A DNA stretch of 64,000 nt from Erigeron canadensis. Its lineage: Eukaryota > Streptophyta > Magnoliopsida > Asterales > Asteraceae. The stretch covers positions 45,370,213 to 45,434,212 of the forward strand of contig NC_057761.1 of assembly GCF_010389155.1 (NCBI RefSeq), in the 5' to 3' direction. Positions 33,808 through 47,148 of this stretch are shown piece by piece (the first letter of the stretch is position 1; each line of letters opens with the position of its first letter). The translations under genes were made by a program, and so were the position numbers. Under the pieces are notes generated by a model that was given only the letters and a program-made list of their open reading frames with translations, searched no databases and was not told the origin of the DNA.

Positions 33808-35005
33808 ATGTTAGATATAAATATATGTCGTTGAATTGTTATGTAGCAAATGTGGAAGGAGTATTAGTGAAAATAGGAATGAATGTATAAATACCCTAAG
33901 ACCCTTTTATATGATAAAATCTAATTTGCAAAAATTAAAAATATAAAATAAATAATAATAATTAAAGAAGGAAAAATAGTATAGTGTTTGATGATAAGAC
34001 AGGTTGAGATTAAATGAAGATTGTTCGATGATAACAAGTTTGTTTAATGTTTTAATGAGATTCAAACAACTAGTCAATGTTGAAGAGATTGTTTAATCAA
34101 GGAGGGGCAAGGGAGAACACGTGAATTGTGTAACTGATAAAAGGCGCCGAAATAATTAATTGATTGAGGGGGAGCAAGAATTAAAGAAGATTTCGTTCAA
34201 ATGACAAGTTGCACTGAGATAGTTGTTTGTTTGAGGGAGAGCAAGAACTAGGTCAAAAGATAAAATGCTCCAAGATGATTGTTGATTCAAATAAAAGGTT
34301 GATCAAGAAATGAAGTTTCAAAGTCAAACCAAACGTACTTCAAAACCAAGCTTCCGCAATTTCAAAATACTTCATTCATTCGTTGAACCTTGGGGATAAC
34401 CATTAGCATTGAGGTCAATCACCATCAATGAACCCCCAAAACCAACTTTCTTTTTTGACAAAATCAACCAAGCCTAACTGGTCACCTTCCATATAAATTC
34501 AAAGAATTTGAAGTCAAACCAAGCTTTCGCATTTTAAAAGAATCCCCGCAATTTCAAAAAAAATACAAAGAATTTAAAGATAACCAAGCTTCTGCATTTC
34601 GAATTCAAAGAAATTCAAGATTCTTCAAGCAACATCAAGTTGAAATCGACATTCAAAGTTCAAGATGTCGAAGCTCAAAAGGTAAAAGGATTTCAAAGAT
34701 GCATTCAAATAATTCATGTTGCAAGAGAAGATCAAGTTTAAGAGATTCGTTTTCTACAAAGTTGTTGAGAATTCAAGAAAAGGTTGGTCGAAGACATTGA
34801 AGACAAAGCAAAAGTTTCAAAGTCAATTTAACATCATAAATTATTTTCTTAACAAAATGGACTCATCATGTTTAAATATTAAAGACGATTCATTATTTAC
34901 AATTCAACACCAAGAGAGAAACTATTAAATATAAATATATATTATTGAATTGTAATTTAGTAAGTGTGGTCCCTTTCATATGTTAAAATCTAATTTGCAA
35001 TATTC
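33808..35005. mobile_element. Possible decayed TRIM-like element with degenerate terminal direct repeats
   Basis: A segment starting TGTTAGATATAAATATAT and GTTGAATTGT..AGCAAATGTGG..CTTTTATATG..AAAATCTAATTTGCAA (33808-33934) recurs, shortened and diverged, at 34922-35005. The second copy is directly preceded by purine-rich AAGAGAGAAAC, where a polypurine tract would lie. The ~990 bp between has no coding frame but many short CAAAGAATTT/CAAGCTTC repeats. A small LTR-type element is a reasonable but unproven reading. Confidence 0.4.
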
Positions 35006-35206
35006 TCTTTCAACCTCCATCGTACACACACAAACCCACTTTACACACATCTAAATTCATCATTATATCCATTATCAAGCTCAAATCTATTGATTACCAC
35101 ATATATAGTTACTCTAGTTTTTTTTTTTTCCAAGAAGAAACTATAAAAAAAATGCATGATAAAAAATTACAAAAGTTAAAAATCAAACGACCCATCTATA
35201 TAAATA

Positions 35207-36085
35207 GGGAAAAATACATAAAAAGGTAACCTATTTACATAAAATTCCTAAAAATGGGAACTATTTAGTTTTCGTCTATTTAAAGGATCCAGTTTTTATA
35301 AATTTTCTAATAAAGGGAATATCGTTAGTTTTTGACGTCAGGCCTCCGTTAAGTGCCACATCACCCTTCTTTTTGAACCCCCTGAACTTCTGAACCCCTT
35401 CCTGTTCCTCTGAAAATACAACAACCACGCCGGAAAAACTTTGACCTCCGATTACTCCCTCGTTCTTACGAATCAGGACCTGAAATCGGTTGCAACATGT
35501 TCAGAAATTAATTCCGTACAAAACCTGACCAAAAGTAAGTTCGATCTCCGTCGTTGGAAAACAAGACAACTCGCCGGAAAATTTCAAATCGCGATTACTC
35601 TTTTTCAAATTAGAACATGAAACCTGTTGCAATCTACTCTAAATTCAATCTCGAACAAATCCTAACTAATTTTACAGTCCAAAAACGTTGCCTGAAATTT
35701 CGACAGCTCGCCAGAAGAACGAAGAACACACTAATACTTGATTTCGAGGTCTGAAAATCAAAGTAATACTTTATGATCACAAAACCACAACGAATTCATA
35801 TTCAATTTATCGATTTATGCACTTAATCACTCGAAACACAGAGGTGATAGAGTGGAATAAGGTGGAGATAGTGATGTAGTGGTGCCTGCCGGCAATTTTC
35901 CGGCAATTCCTCGGCGGCGGCCGGTGGTGGTGTGGCACTTAACAAGGGCTTGGTGTCAAAAACTAACGATGTTCCCTTTATTAGGAAATTTATGAAAACT
36001 AGATCATTTAAATAGAGGAAAATTAAATAGGTTACCCTTTTTAGGAATTTTAGGTAAATAGGTTATATTTTGATGTATTTTTCTC
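35207..36085. mobile_element. Mutator-type (MULE) non-autonomous element with ~150-bp TIRs and 9-bp TSD
   Basis: 879 bp. The left TIR (35207-35358) starts GGGAAAAATACAT and ends near GTTAAGTGCCA. The right TIR (35931-36085) is its complement, ending ATGTATTTTTCTC, with about 85-90% pairing by eye. The 9-bp ATATAAATA flanks it exactly at 35198-35206 and 36086-36094. Long TIRs plus a 9-bp TSD are diagnostic of MULEs. The ~570-bp interior is more GC-rich (CGCCGGAAAA, GGCGGCGGCCGG) and may be captured host sequence, but I see no transposase. Confidence 0.88.
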
Positions 36086-36094
36086 ATATAAATA

Positions 36095-36713
36095 CTACAT
36101 GTCTTAATTTACTATCATTTAACAATGTTTAGTAGCGCTATGTAGCACCAGCTTACTTTACCGATTCATTGTTAAGTGAAAAAAACCCCTAAACAGATGG
36201 CTATGCAACAACTTACATGTAACTAATTTACTGCTTAAAATAAAAAGAGTAAATTAAATACACACCCTGACATAAGTTATTAATTAATAACAATTTAAAG
36301 TATACAATTTGAATGAAAATATATTTCGATAAAGCTCTTAGAAAGAAAAGACTTAAAATAGTTAGAATAAATAAATAGTAAGCATCCAATCCTATGCAGT
36401 GTTTTACAAGTTTTCAGTCTTAATATAAATCTTAAAAACCATTTAGATTCTATTAAGTATTAACTCTTCTTTAAATCTCCTTTTTTTTTATTTTGCTAAA
36501 TGTCATAGAAGATTCTAAATAAATTCATGAATTAAACCCACGTCTAAATAAAACTAGTAAGTGGTTAAAATCTTTTTAATCATATGCGATTAAGTCAAAA
36601 GGTTCCCGCCATTATATACACATTTTGGCGCCACCATTTCCCCCAATTTTCACACAACAGTCAAAAACATAAACCCTGAAATAGCTAGGGTTCCAATTGA
36701 TTCAATCACAATT
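36095..36713. other. Upstream region of the importin gene
   Basis: AT-rich, no gene. The last ~110 bp (GGCGCCACCATTTCCCCC, then an AAACCCTGAAATAGCTAGGG telo-box-like leader) fits the promoter and 5' UTR of a housekeeping gene. Confidence 0.45.
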
Positions 36714-39700
36714 ATGGAATCAGCTGCGCAAGTTGCTCAGCTTCTCAATAACACTCTCAGCCCCGACGCCGATGTTCGTGGTCCCGCCACCGATGCTCTC
36801 GATCGCCTCTCTCTAACTCCTAATTTCCCGTTTGCCCTAATCTCTATCGCCATCGGTAATTATAACTCCTTATCTTGTATTTTTTTTAATTGAGTAGCTA
36901 AATTTTAACTTGAGCTATACATATATGATCTGTATGTAATATACATGTGGAAAAGTTTATTTATTCATGATATATTTTCTTAAGTAGTCGATAAAGTTAA
37001 CCTGTAATTAACCGTTATTCAAAATCGTTTCCGGAGATTGATAGTAGCAGTTTTAATAGAATTTACAGAGCTGTTTAGTTGTAAGAATTTTGGAGCTCTT
37101 TTTAAGAAATATCAGAGAAATTTAATGTAACTGAAAGCTAGTATAATAATAGTGAATAAAAGAGTTCATTTAATGTGTTCTTCCATGAGATTTATGTAAT
37201 TTATTACGAGAACGGTACCCGCGCGTTGCGGAGGCCTTCGAGTTAGTGGCGGTGAGATGGTGAGGTGATAGGTCATAGAGTGTGATTGGTCATAGGAGGT
37301 GATAGGTCATAGAGTGTGATAGCCAAATGCCTTAGCCGTTCGCCCTCGGATTTAAAAATTCGTCGAAAGTATATCGAATGACATCTCTATGAAAGAGCAT
37401 GAAATTTTAAGAACACCCATATAATTTTTATAATTTATCGATGTATGGTTTTTGAGATAAAAGATTTTGAATGAATGGGAGGAATAAATGATTTATAGAT
37501 GAGAGAGAAATAAAATAATTGGTTGAGATTTGAGGAGAGAGAAAAGGTGTTAGGTAAGTATAGAATTGATATATGGGCATTTTGGGAAAGTAAATGTTGA
37601 AACTTAAAATGTAAACAAGAGAGATCTGCTTTATAATATAGTATAGATAATTGACCAAATTTTTTGTTCTTAAATTGACTAGCATATGTTATTAAGTTGG
37701 AGTTATTACTTTAACGGTAACTGAGGATGAGAAAATGGTAGATATTTGATTGAATTAGTAACTAGACAGATACGTGGGTGATGCTGCGATGGTGGTAGCG
37801 GTCAGCGTCATGGTGGCGGTGGCGACGGCGAGTAATATGCTTTTTAAGGGTTATAGATAAATGGGTAAATAAGTTGGGACAGGTAATTGAATTTTATAAT
37901 AATTGCAGGCGGGGGAAACCAAGGTCAAAGTATTGCTGCTGCAACGTATCTAAAGAACTTAACAAGGCGGAATACGATTGAAGAAGGGGGAGCCTCAAGA
38001 TTCAGCAAGGAGTTTAAAGACGTGCTTGTCCGTTCTTTGCTTCAAGCAGAACCTGCAATCTTAAAAGTTTTGATTGAAGCGGTATGTGTACTTTTTGTTA
38101 TAATTATCTTCTCACTTGGTCAGTTGTTGACACATTGTTGGTGCAGTTTCGTCCAGTTGTTGATGCAGAATTTGTGAAGAACAATTTATGGCCTGAACTG
38201 GTACCCGAGCTGAGATCAGTAATTCAAGACAGTGATCTGGTTAATACAAGTGGGAACTCTAGATGGAAGGCCGTCAATGCCCTTACAGTTCTCCAGGCTG
38301 TAATCAGACCATTCCAGGTGATTTGAAAAAATGTTAACAGTGTCTGTTTGTAATTTAATTTTTTGATGGATGTATTTGCCGTCTCCATTATCATATTTGG
38401 TAAAACTGACGTTGGAAAAGTAGTAGCCATGAAAGAGTTTCTTAATCATTGTGGACCTGAAAGCGGTGTGATATATTCTCCATTATATCAGATGTGGGGC
38501 CTACTTACACCCTATCTAGCTCTAATGATCCAATGCATTTCTGGCAGTACTTTTTGAATCCCAAATTAGCAAAGGAGCCGGTTCCTCCGCAGCTGCAGAT
38601 AATTGCACAAGAAATCCTTGTACCTCTGGTTTCTGTATTTCATCAATTTGTGGAAGACCTGTGTATTCAAAATAAAGCTGGAAGGGATATCGAGAAGAAC
38701 CTTCTTATATTGAGCAAGTGCCTTTATTATGCTGTAAGTGAAAAGTGATAGTGGAGATTACTATGACTAAGAGTTTTTGATATCTTCAAATGCTATATTC
38801 CTACATGTTACCAAGACCTTCGTATTCAAAATAGAAGCAAGCTGATACTTGTTATCATATGCAAGTGCATACATGTTCTCATGATAAAGTTTTTGTAGAT
38901 GATCTTTATGTTTCATTTTCATATAACTTGTAAAAAGCATGTTATATCAAGATAAGTACACATTTGCTGATCTGGTATGAGACACAACTACCCCTCATGT
39001 TTAACGACACATGTTTAATATAATATTCAGCTTGAAATGCCTTGCAGTTCCAATTTTATATCATGCCTCTTTTACTATTGGAATTGCTTCTGGGTGTATT
39101 ACTAATACCCAATTTTTGTAGGTGAGATCACATATGCCATCTGTCTTGGTCCCTCTACTTTCTTCTCTTTGCCAAGATTTGATTCGCATCCTTCACTCAA
39201 TAAGATTTGAAGATTGTGGTTCTTCTGAAGATGGACACACACTGAGGTTGAAGACCGGGAAGAGAAGTTTGCTTATTTTCTGTGCCCTTATTACCCGACA
39301 TAGGAAGTTCTCTGATAAGTAATGCACTAACATTGATCAAGTCTAATAAGTTGTATTTAAAGTTTCCATCACTATTCATATTTTTTCCATTTCTTTTCAC
39401 AGACTCATGCCAGACATTATTAATGCAGTTGTGAAACTAGTCAAGCTTAAAACTGACTTCAGTGTAAGTTCTTATCTTTTAGCCACATTTTGTACAATGT
39501 TGAATGTGTTATATCTGAGTTATGATGTCTTTATGTACAGTCATATCTTTTTTTATTACCATGCTGTGTTACATGTGATCCTTTTTTTAGTTATTTGATC
39601 TTCTAATGCTATCTGTACTTTAACTCTATATCAGTCTTTATTATCGTAGCATATTGATTGATGTGTGATGTACAGACGCTGGATAGTTTAGCAGAGAGGA

Positions 39701-42700
39701 TTGTGTATTTAGCTTTTGATGTTATATCACGACTCCTAGAAACAGGCCCTGTAAGTTTGACTCAGTGCATTAGCCAGTTAGACCATTAGTTATGTTGCTC
39801 GTCTTCATCTGACATCTGATATCACTATCTGGAAACAGGGATGGAGACTTGTTTCACCACACTTTTCATCTTTATTGGAGTCTGCAATTTTCCCAGCAAT
39901 TATAATGAATGAAAAGGTTTGATATGTCACTTTTATGTTCATAACCTAGATGTAGATTGGAGTTTGCAAGTAAGCGTGGTGTCTACAGATAAATGATGTT
40001 TTTTCTTCTATTGGGAATATTTGGTTATAGGATATCACAGAGTGGGAAGAAGATTCAGATGAGTACATAAGAAAGAATCTCCCATCTGAATTGGTATACA
40101 TTTGTTCTATTCAGATGAGTACATTTGTTCTATATCTGTAGATGATTCAATATCTTTGATTGTGTTGCTTTCTTCTGGCAGGAAGAAATTTCAGGATGGA
40201 GAGAGGATCTATTCACTCCAAGAAAAAGTGCATTAAACTTACTTGGTGTTATTTCAATATCAAAGGTCAGTTGTATCAGTATTTCCCCATCTTCATATTG
40301 TTAAATGTTTTAAATGAACGAAATCATGTCTGCAGGGCCCACGAGTTGTGGCTTCAGTGACATCCAAACGTAAAAAGGGTGAAAAGAACAACCTTAAAGG
40401 TCGGAGCTCTATGGGAGAGTTGTTGGTGCTCCCGTTTTTGTCCAAGTTTCCTATTCCATCTGATGTAAATACATCTTCAATGAAGACTACAATTGAGTAA
40501 GCTCACCAGTCCATTACTGATTCTTCCCATTAGTTAGGATCGGATTTAGGAAGATTGGATGTGAATCCAAACACTTGACAATGCTCATAAAAAAGTATTA
40601 AATATATGCAAAAGTAGATATGAAGATATACTGATAGAGTATGATTTCTTCCCAATTGTGATGTGTACAAAATAAAACTTAGCCATTCACATGTACAAAT
40701 AGTGTCCTAAGTGTACAACTTTTATCAGGTAAACTAACTTTTATCTTTTTCCTTATCTGCATTTGTAATTACAGTACCCAATCCCGTCAAAAGGAGGGGT
40801 TTGGGGAGTTGCCTCTACCCGACGGTAAAGAGACTGCTTCCAGCTTCCCTGCATTTGCAACATCCTTTATTATACAAAAGTTGAATTTACATTGAATAGG
40901 GCAATTGGTTAATATTACATCATTTAGATTTTACTGTCACATGGGTTGGGGCTTAGTTCGGTATTATATATATGAAGAAGTTAGAAGTATCCAAATCACT
41001 TTATGTTGGTAGTACAAACACATCTTGCTAAAGTTAAAATCTGGAACACGTTTGAAAGATATCATGATAGGTATAATGTACATCTACTTCGACAACGTTT
41101 ACATAAGAAGTAATTCTAAACTTTCATTCACTTTTTCTGTATCGCCCTTAACTTTATAGTTATTTCACTTGTGACAGTTATTATGGTGTTTTGATGGCAT
41201 ATGGAAGCCTCGTAGATGTAAGGTTCTCTGTCAAAACTGTTTTGTATCTACTTCAAAAGTTGGTAGTCATTACAAAGGCATCAATTTTGTGACACTGAAA
41301 CATTTTGATGTACACCATCTAATTTCATATCTAAAATGTGTACTCAGTTTTTGAGGGAGCAGAAACCTGCATATACAACTACCCTTATTCGATCCCGGGT
41401 GCTACCATTGTACAATGCATCTTGTCATCCTTATTTGGTTGCTTCTGCTAACTGGATACTTGGAGAGCTTGTTTCCTGCATTCCTGAAGTGAGTTATATA
41501 TAGCTTCTTTGTAGTTCTATATTCATTATTATGGTGTCAATTTGGGTTTTTTCTTTTCTTTTTCTTTTTTATCGCTGATGGTTCAAACAGGTAAAACGAC
41601 CAGTCAAATAAGTTAACTGATTTGGAATGTGCTGATAGTGTATCCTTAATGCATAAAAACTTCTAGTTATTAAAATATAGTAATGGATTATTATTGTAGT
41701 AAATTGTAATAGCAATACACTTATATCTATCATATGTGGCACTAATTATTTAAAAAAACAATTATAGATTAAAAAAAAAGGTATTTTGGTCAATTCAACC
41801 CATACATATAATTAACTGTTTTTATCTATCACCAAACCTTCCCGCCCTCTCCATATTTACCACATCTATGCAGTATCTGTAGAAATTTCTTGAGGTTCTT
41901 CTCTATGATATATTCAGGAGATGAGCTCTGATGTCTATTCCTCCTTGCTAAAAGCCTTGATGATGGTTGACACTGAGGATATTTCATGCTATCCTGTACG
42001 AGTATCTGCTGCTGGTGCAATTGCTCAACTTGTTGAGGTATGTAGCTTGTGCAATATCTATTTCTGATTTTGTGATTGTGGGATTGTGTGTCCCTCCATA
42101 TTATAATTCTTGTGTTGCCTTTGCTTTCTGCAGAATGACTTCTTCCCACCCGAGTGGTTACCAGTTCTTCAAATTGTAGTTGGTAAAATCAAAGAAAATA
42201 ATGAAGAGACCTCTGTTATGTTTGAGCTTCTTAAAACATTGGTGGAGGCTGGAGGTGATAATGTTGCTTCTCATATCCCACATATTACTTCACTGCTAGC
42301 TGAAGATATTCTGAAGCATATCCCTTCTAGTCCTGAGCCATGGCCCCAAGTAAGGATACTGCTCTTAGTCCTTGATTGCATCATACTGGAGGAAATGTGT
42401 TTTGCATCCTTTGATACTAGTTGTATGTGTTACATGTTCCATTAACATAAACACAAGTATCTACTCCTCATTTTCACCAGTTCACAGGCATAACGTGTAG
42501 TAGAGGTGGCAATTCCTTTTTCTTTTTCTTTTTTTTCTTTTTTATCTTGGGTGGGTGACTGCGTGGTTGATTGCACGTCATTTCTTTTATAAACAGTTAG
42601 TGTGCTGAATTTGATGGCAATCAACAATATCTGCTCCTTAATAAATGTTTGATGAGATTTTAAGCGTGGAAAATTCACTTTAGTTAACTTATAGCCAGTT

Positions 42701-44727
42701 CAACCTGTAGCAAAGTTTTACTTTTACCTGCTTGACCCTTCAAAAATAACAATGTAACCTGAACCTGGCCTTTTATAATCAAATAGGTTGAAGTTGCCAC
42801 CTTTAATTTATACTATATATGATAGTTTGGTTCAAGCTGATTTTGATGGCTGTAGTTAATGACTGCTTTAGCATGTAAACCCTCGACCCTTATTTGTTCT
42901 ATACAGAATAGTTTAAGTAAGATGAAATGCTATTCCCTTATTCTATCTCGTTTAATTAGTGTGGCATCTTTTATATTCACTTGCAAGCAGATGATGAGAA
43001 TTAGAAACTGTGAAGTTATCGATTCTGGTTCCATTGTAGGTGGTTGAGCGAGGTTTTGCAGCATTATCAGTTATGTCTCAGTGTTGGGAAGAATCTTTGG
43101 CCGAGGAGGCAGAAAATGATGTAACAAATACTGTTGTGGTTGCTGGGCGAGCCACCATTGCGAAAGCTTTTACAGATCTCCTGCAAGAGGCTTGGCTGAG
43201 ACCTTCCGAAATGGTTGGTTCTAACAATTTCATGTAGTTTCTATTAATTCTATTAGAGGAAAATGGGTGACAGAATGGATAACAGGCCATAATGGATTTG
43301 GATCAAAGCTGGTAACCTTCTGATATGGGTCAAGTGGTTAGTGCCCGACAGATATATACCTAAAACACTGTATGTCAAACTTGTTATACTATTCTATAAT
43401 TAGTCTGGTAAATTTGATTAGGGAAATTATTTTTAATGTTTTACTTTTGATCTTTTTGAATATAATGATTTAGGAGGTTTTCATAATAATAGAAATATAA
43501 TTTTGGTGATTTACGACATTTAAGCCGTTTTTACCTATTTAATTCTGTTTCTCTAAACTACTGCTATACGCTTTTGACCTGTTTGCAACGTGAATTGTCA
43601 GAAAGGTGAAGATTCAGAATTGCCCCCTTCATGCTGCGTAGATGATTCATCAACATTACTGTCATTCATCATATCTGATGTTAATGAAAATGATGTGGTT
43701 AAAAAGCAAAAAGTCTCAAAACTCCTGCTAGTTTGGGCTGATCTGATATCAGATTGGCATGATTGGGAGGAAGAGGAGGATTCATCTATCTTCAATTGCA
43801 TCAAAGAAGCCGTTTATCTCCACAAGAGGGTCAATTTGATGAACTTTGTTATCGGATCTGTAGGTCAACGTTCCATTATTGAAGGAATCTGTGGGTTTGT
43901 CAGCAATGCATTTTCACAGAGTCCATCTGCCATTTATAGAGCCTCTTCTTCTGTCCACTTAATCATACATCATTTGACTTGTTCACCCGAAGAACAACGT
44001 AGAATGCATGCAGTGACCACAGCTTTCAGCCAGTCAGCATTTTCTTGTTTCATGCAAAAACAGTCAAAACCTTCTCCTCTTTGGAAGCCACTGCTGCTTG
44101 CAATATCCTCATGTTATTTATGTTATCCTGAAATTGTTGAGAATGCATTGGAGGCGGATCAACATGAAGGCTTCAGACTCTGGGCCTTGGCACTATTCTC
44201 TATCTCTACAAGCAAGTTTGAACATGGTCTTTCAACAGAGTCTGAAATTAAGTTAACTGGTAACTAGAGTCTGAAATTAACTATATATGTTATTTTATTT
44301 CCTCCTAAAATTTTGCGTGTTTGTCTTTTATCTTTAAAGGTCACAATATCAAGACATACAATTGGCAATCCTAAGGCATACAATTTTTTGTGACTTGCCA
44401 GGCTGCCTGGCCATTTCATGGCATACAAAATTTTTTGTTTTAAACTGCCAGGCCAACATCACTTTCATTTTACCACCTTAATTGTTATTCGACCTTTGGC
44501 TATTGTCATTTGAAACTCCTCACTAACACTATGACAATGTTACAGTAATGACATTAGCAAAAGCAATGACTCGGCTGCTTATGGGGAATCAGAGTAGTGG
44601 GTTGTTGTGGGAGTGCTTTGCTGCATTAATGGAAGCATCTGTGCGGTTGAGAGAAGTTCAAGAGGAGGATGAAGATAATGATGAAAATGAAGAAGAGAAC
44701 ACTGATGATGATGACAATAATGACGAA

Positions 44728-44762
<35 letters not shown>

Positions 44763-47148
44763 GGTCTGTCTTCTTGGTTCATTTATATAACTTCCTTTTA
44801 AAACCTAACAGCTCACCTGTTGTTCTGAGATTGTATATATTTGCTTAATGTTTGGTAATTGCTAAACAACTATCGTTAGAGGTGGCAAGATGGGCAGGGT
44901 TGGGTTGGATAATAGGTCAAAACGGATCAGGTTGAAACTGGTTATTTTAAATTGGACCAACTTGTGCTGATTTTACCTGATGACACTTTTATGTTCGTTT
45001 TTAATTTGTTTCTTCTTTTTATAGTAAATAAACAATGTGTTAAATGTGGTTCCACAGATAATGTACTCTAATAACCTATATCATTGAATAAAACAGTATA
45101 TGAGGCTGTCTGCATAAAGCTAACTTTTTCCTAATTGACTAGTTTGAGAAAAAACATCCCAAATCAACCAATGAAGTTATATGAAATTGCCACCTCTAGC
45201 TATATCATCCATCCTCAGGAAATAAATTGGCATCAACAGCATTCATAAGTTGTCTATAACTTGGTAGACCGGGTGAGAGAAGGGTGTAAGCTCTAAGAAA
45301 TATAAAACTGTTCATGTCTTTGATTTCAAGTCATATTGTGTCTTGTCAAAAAAGGCTTCTTACTTCATTCATTATCTTTTTTAGGATTCAGATGATGATG
45401 TACATGAAGAAACTGAAGAAGAATTTTTAGAGAGATGTGCACAAGCGGCAATTGAGCTGGAAAATGGGACTGGTGTGGAAGAACTGGCCGAGGAAGATGA
45501 AGAGCAAGAAATTGAATTGGGTAACTATACTTTGATCATTTTAACTACTGAAACAACATTATTTATAATTTCTGAATAGACCTCAAAACCTCAAAGAGCC
45601 ATTTTCACTCTCACAAACAAGATCTCAGTCCACAACCTGTGTTTTATAGGGGTGGCAATGGTACGGGTTACGGTTAGTGTGTTGCCGGGGCCATATATCT
45701 CAATTCAAACCCAAAATAATAATGTCGAAAGTAGAACCCAACCCACTTAATAAACAGGTTAGTTGTGTCAACCCGTTCAACCCATATTAAATCAAGACAT
45801 ACTTGATAGAAGTTTTAAGTTGAGATTTTTGGCATTTTGAATTCACAGCTTCACACAATAAGTAAATGACCCAATGGTAAACGGAAATGAAATATTTTGA
45901 AGATGCACAGTAAATGTTAAGATATAGATATAAGAAAACATAAAATAGTTATAATATTTGGAACTGAACTTTTAAAGTTTTAATGCATAATTATTTTATC
46001 TATAGATTTTGACAGGTTGGTGGGTTTTAGACGGATTACAAAGGTCAACCCAAACACAAGCCATATATCAAACATGTTATACGTGTTGACCAGTTTATGA
46101 CCCAAGCCTCTATAGTTCCAACCCAATCCCACTTATTTCATGTCGTGTGTCGTTCCGGAAATTGCCACCCTCTAGTGTTTTATGAAGAATAGTGCTACAT
46201 TCTTCTAAACTTCCTTCTAAAACTCTCCTTTGGCATTAGTCTAGCCACTTAAAAAAGGCTCACCTTCTATTTCCCTTGTATGGTCATGCAAAGTGTTCCT
46301 TGGGAGGTTTTACAAAGTGTACAGGCAATGTGGCAATCAAATGAATCTATATTGTCATGGAATGTACCTTTACATCAGCTCTAATAACTTAAAATGAGTA
46401 GTGCTTTGACAATGTTTTTATCATTTGATTTCATTACATTTTTGTGCTTCATCACAAGAATTTAACCATTTTTGATTTTTTTATATTTATTTGAATTTTG
46501 CCAATTTGTTGCACTATATCATGAGAATTCACCGATCTTGCCATTTATTAAAAGGACATTTGATTTATGTTTACTTATATGGAAATTCAAAATGTTATAT
46601 ATGAGGGTGGGGCTTATGTTAAAGTTCAGTTTAAAATTTCTTCATGAGGTCTAATTCTAGTGCTGAGGTGGGGCCTGAAATAAAACATACCGGCACCGAG
46701 TCTGTTGTCTCCAAGCTAGTTTACTTAATGAAATTTTTGTTTCATCCGAACTTAGATTATATCAGGCCACTTGGGTTCCGGATTGACCAAAATTACACAA
46801 CCTACTCCTAAATGGGTTTTCAATATTTTTTTGTAAAAACAAATTGAATAAGTCTGACTTGACTTAAAATGGGAGTTCATCCTCGCTGAATGCCCGGGTT
46901 ATATAAATCTTGTTATAATATTAAATGGGCACCACTTTATTGGCTTTCTATCAGATTTCCTGCTTATTTGATATATTGTCTATGCAGGTGAGCTGGATGA
47001 AGTTGATATCTTATGCATTGTGCAGTCATTGATAGAAAAGAATCACCATGTACTCTTGCAAGGACCCGAGTTGCCACAACAACTAGTTTCAAGCTTTATC
47101 GACGCCTTCCCTGAAAGTGCTTCATTCTTTAAGCAGTATCAGAGATAG
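36714..47148 (+). CDS. Importin-9-like nuclear transport receptor (importin-beta family)
   Basis: Twenty exons join in frame: 36714-36855, 37909-38081, 38147-38317, 38548-38733, 39122-39318, 39403-39463, 39676-39750, 39839-39916, 40031-40093, 40182-40265, 40336-40496, 41178-41217, 41348-41488, 41918-42037, 42134-42349, 43040-43213, 43602-44259, 44546-44763, 45385-45520, 46988-47148. They total 3255 nt, 1084 residues, near the size of plant importin-9 (At1g26170 type). The N-terminus (MESAAQVAQLLNNTLSPDAD, ATYLKNLTRRN) is an importin-beta N domain that binds Ran-GTP; HEAT repeats follow, including LPLYNASCHPYLVASANWIL. An acidic stretch of Asp/Glu at about residues 950-985 is typical of importin 9, which carries basic cargo such as histones and ribosomal proteins. 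No damage is visible. Introns carry several transposons. Confidence 0.88.
37207..37640. repeat. Dispersed repeat in importin intron 1 (related to 29261-29640)
   Basis: Starts CGAGAACGGTACCCGCGCGTTGCGGAGG-type sequence, then a duplicated GGTGATAGGTCATAGAGTGTGAT, GATAGCCAAATGCCTTAG, AAATTTTAAGAACACCCAT and TTTGAGATAAAAGATTTTGA. The head resembles the heads of the copies at 50073 and 50393. Possibly Helitron-derived. Confidence 0.6.
42501..42805. mobile_element. hAT-type MITE in importin intron 15
   Basis: Starts TAGAGGTGGCAATTCC and ends GAAGTTGCCACCTTTA, 305 bp, with internal AACCTGGCC and CTTGACCC motifs. The flanks do not form a clear 8-bp duplication, so it is likely an old copy of the family that includes 44877 and 45647. 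Confidence 0.65.
44697..44763 (+). repeat. (GAT)n coding microsatellite in importin exon 18
   Basis: A run of GAT codons with a few AAT/GAA interruptions encodes an Asp-rich tract at the end of the exon. Its length may vary between individuals without breaking the frame. Confidence 0.85.
44877..45198. mobile_element. hAT-type MITE in importin intron 18
   Basis: 322 bp, starting TAGAGGTGGCAAGATGGG and ending AAATTGCCACCTCTA, perfect for the 12 terminal bases. Flanks ACTATCGT and GCTATATC agree only at CTAT, so the TSD has decayed. Internal GGGTTGGGTTGG and GGTCAAAACGG motifs are shared with its relatives. Confidence 0.78.
45647..46174. mobile_element. hAT-type MITE with perfect 8-bp TSD in importin intron 19
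   Basis: 528 bp, starting TAGGGGTGGCAATGG and ending AATTGCCACCCTCTA. GTGTTTTA flanks it exactly at 45639-45646 and 46175-46182. Internal AACCCAACCCACTT and GGTCAACCC motifs repeat in both orientations. No coding capacity. Confidence 0.88.

Noticed and set aside
44579..44782. Antisense frame encoding a His run
   Set aside because: It is the complement of the GAT repeat in importin exon 18.
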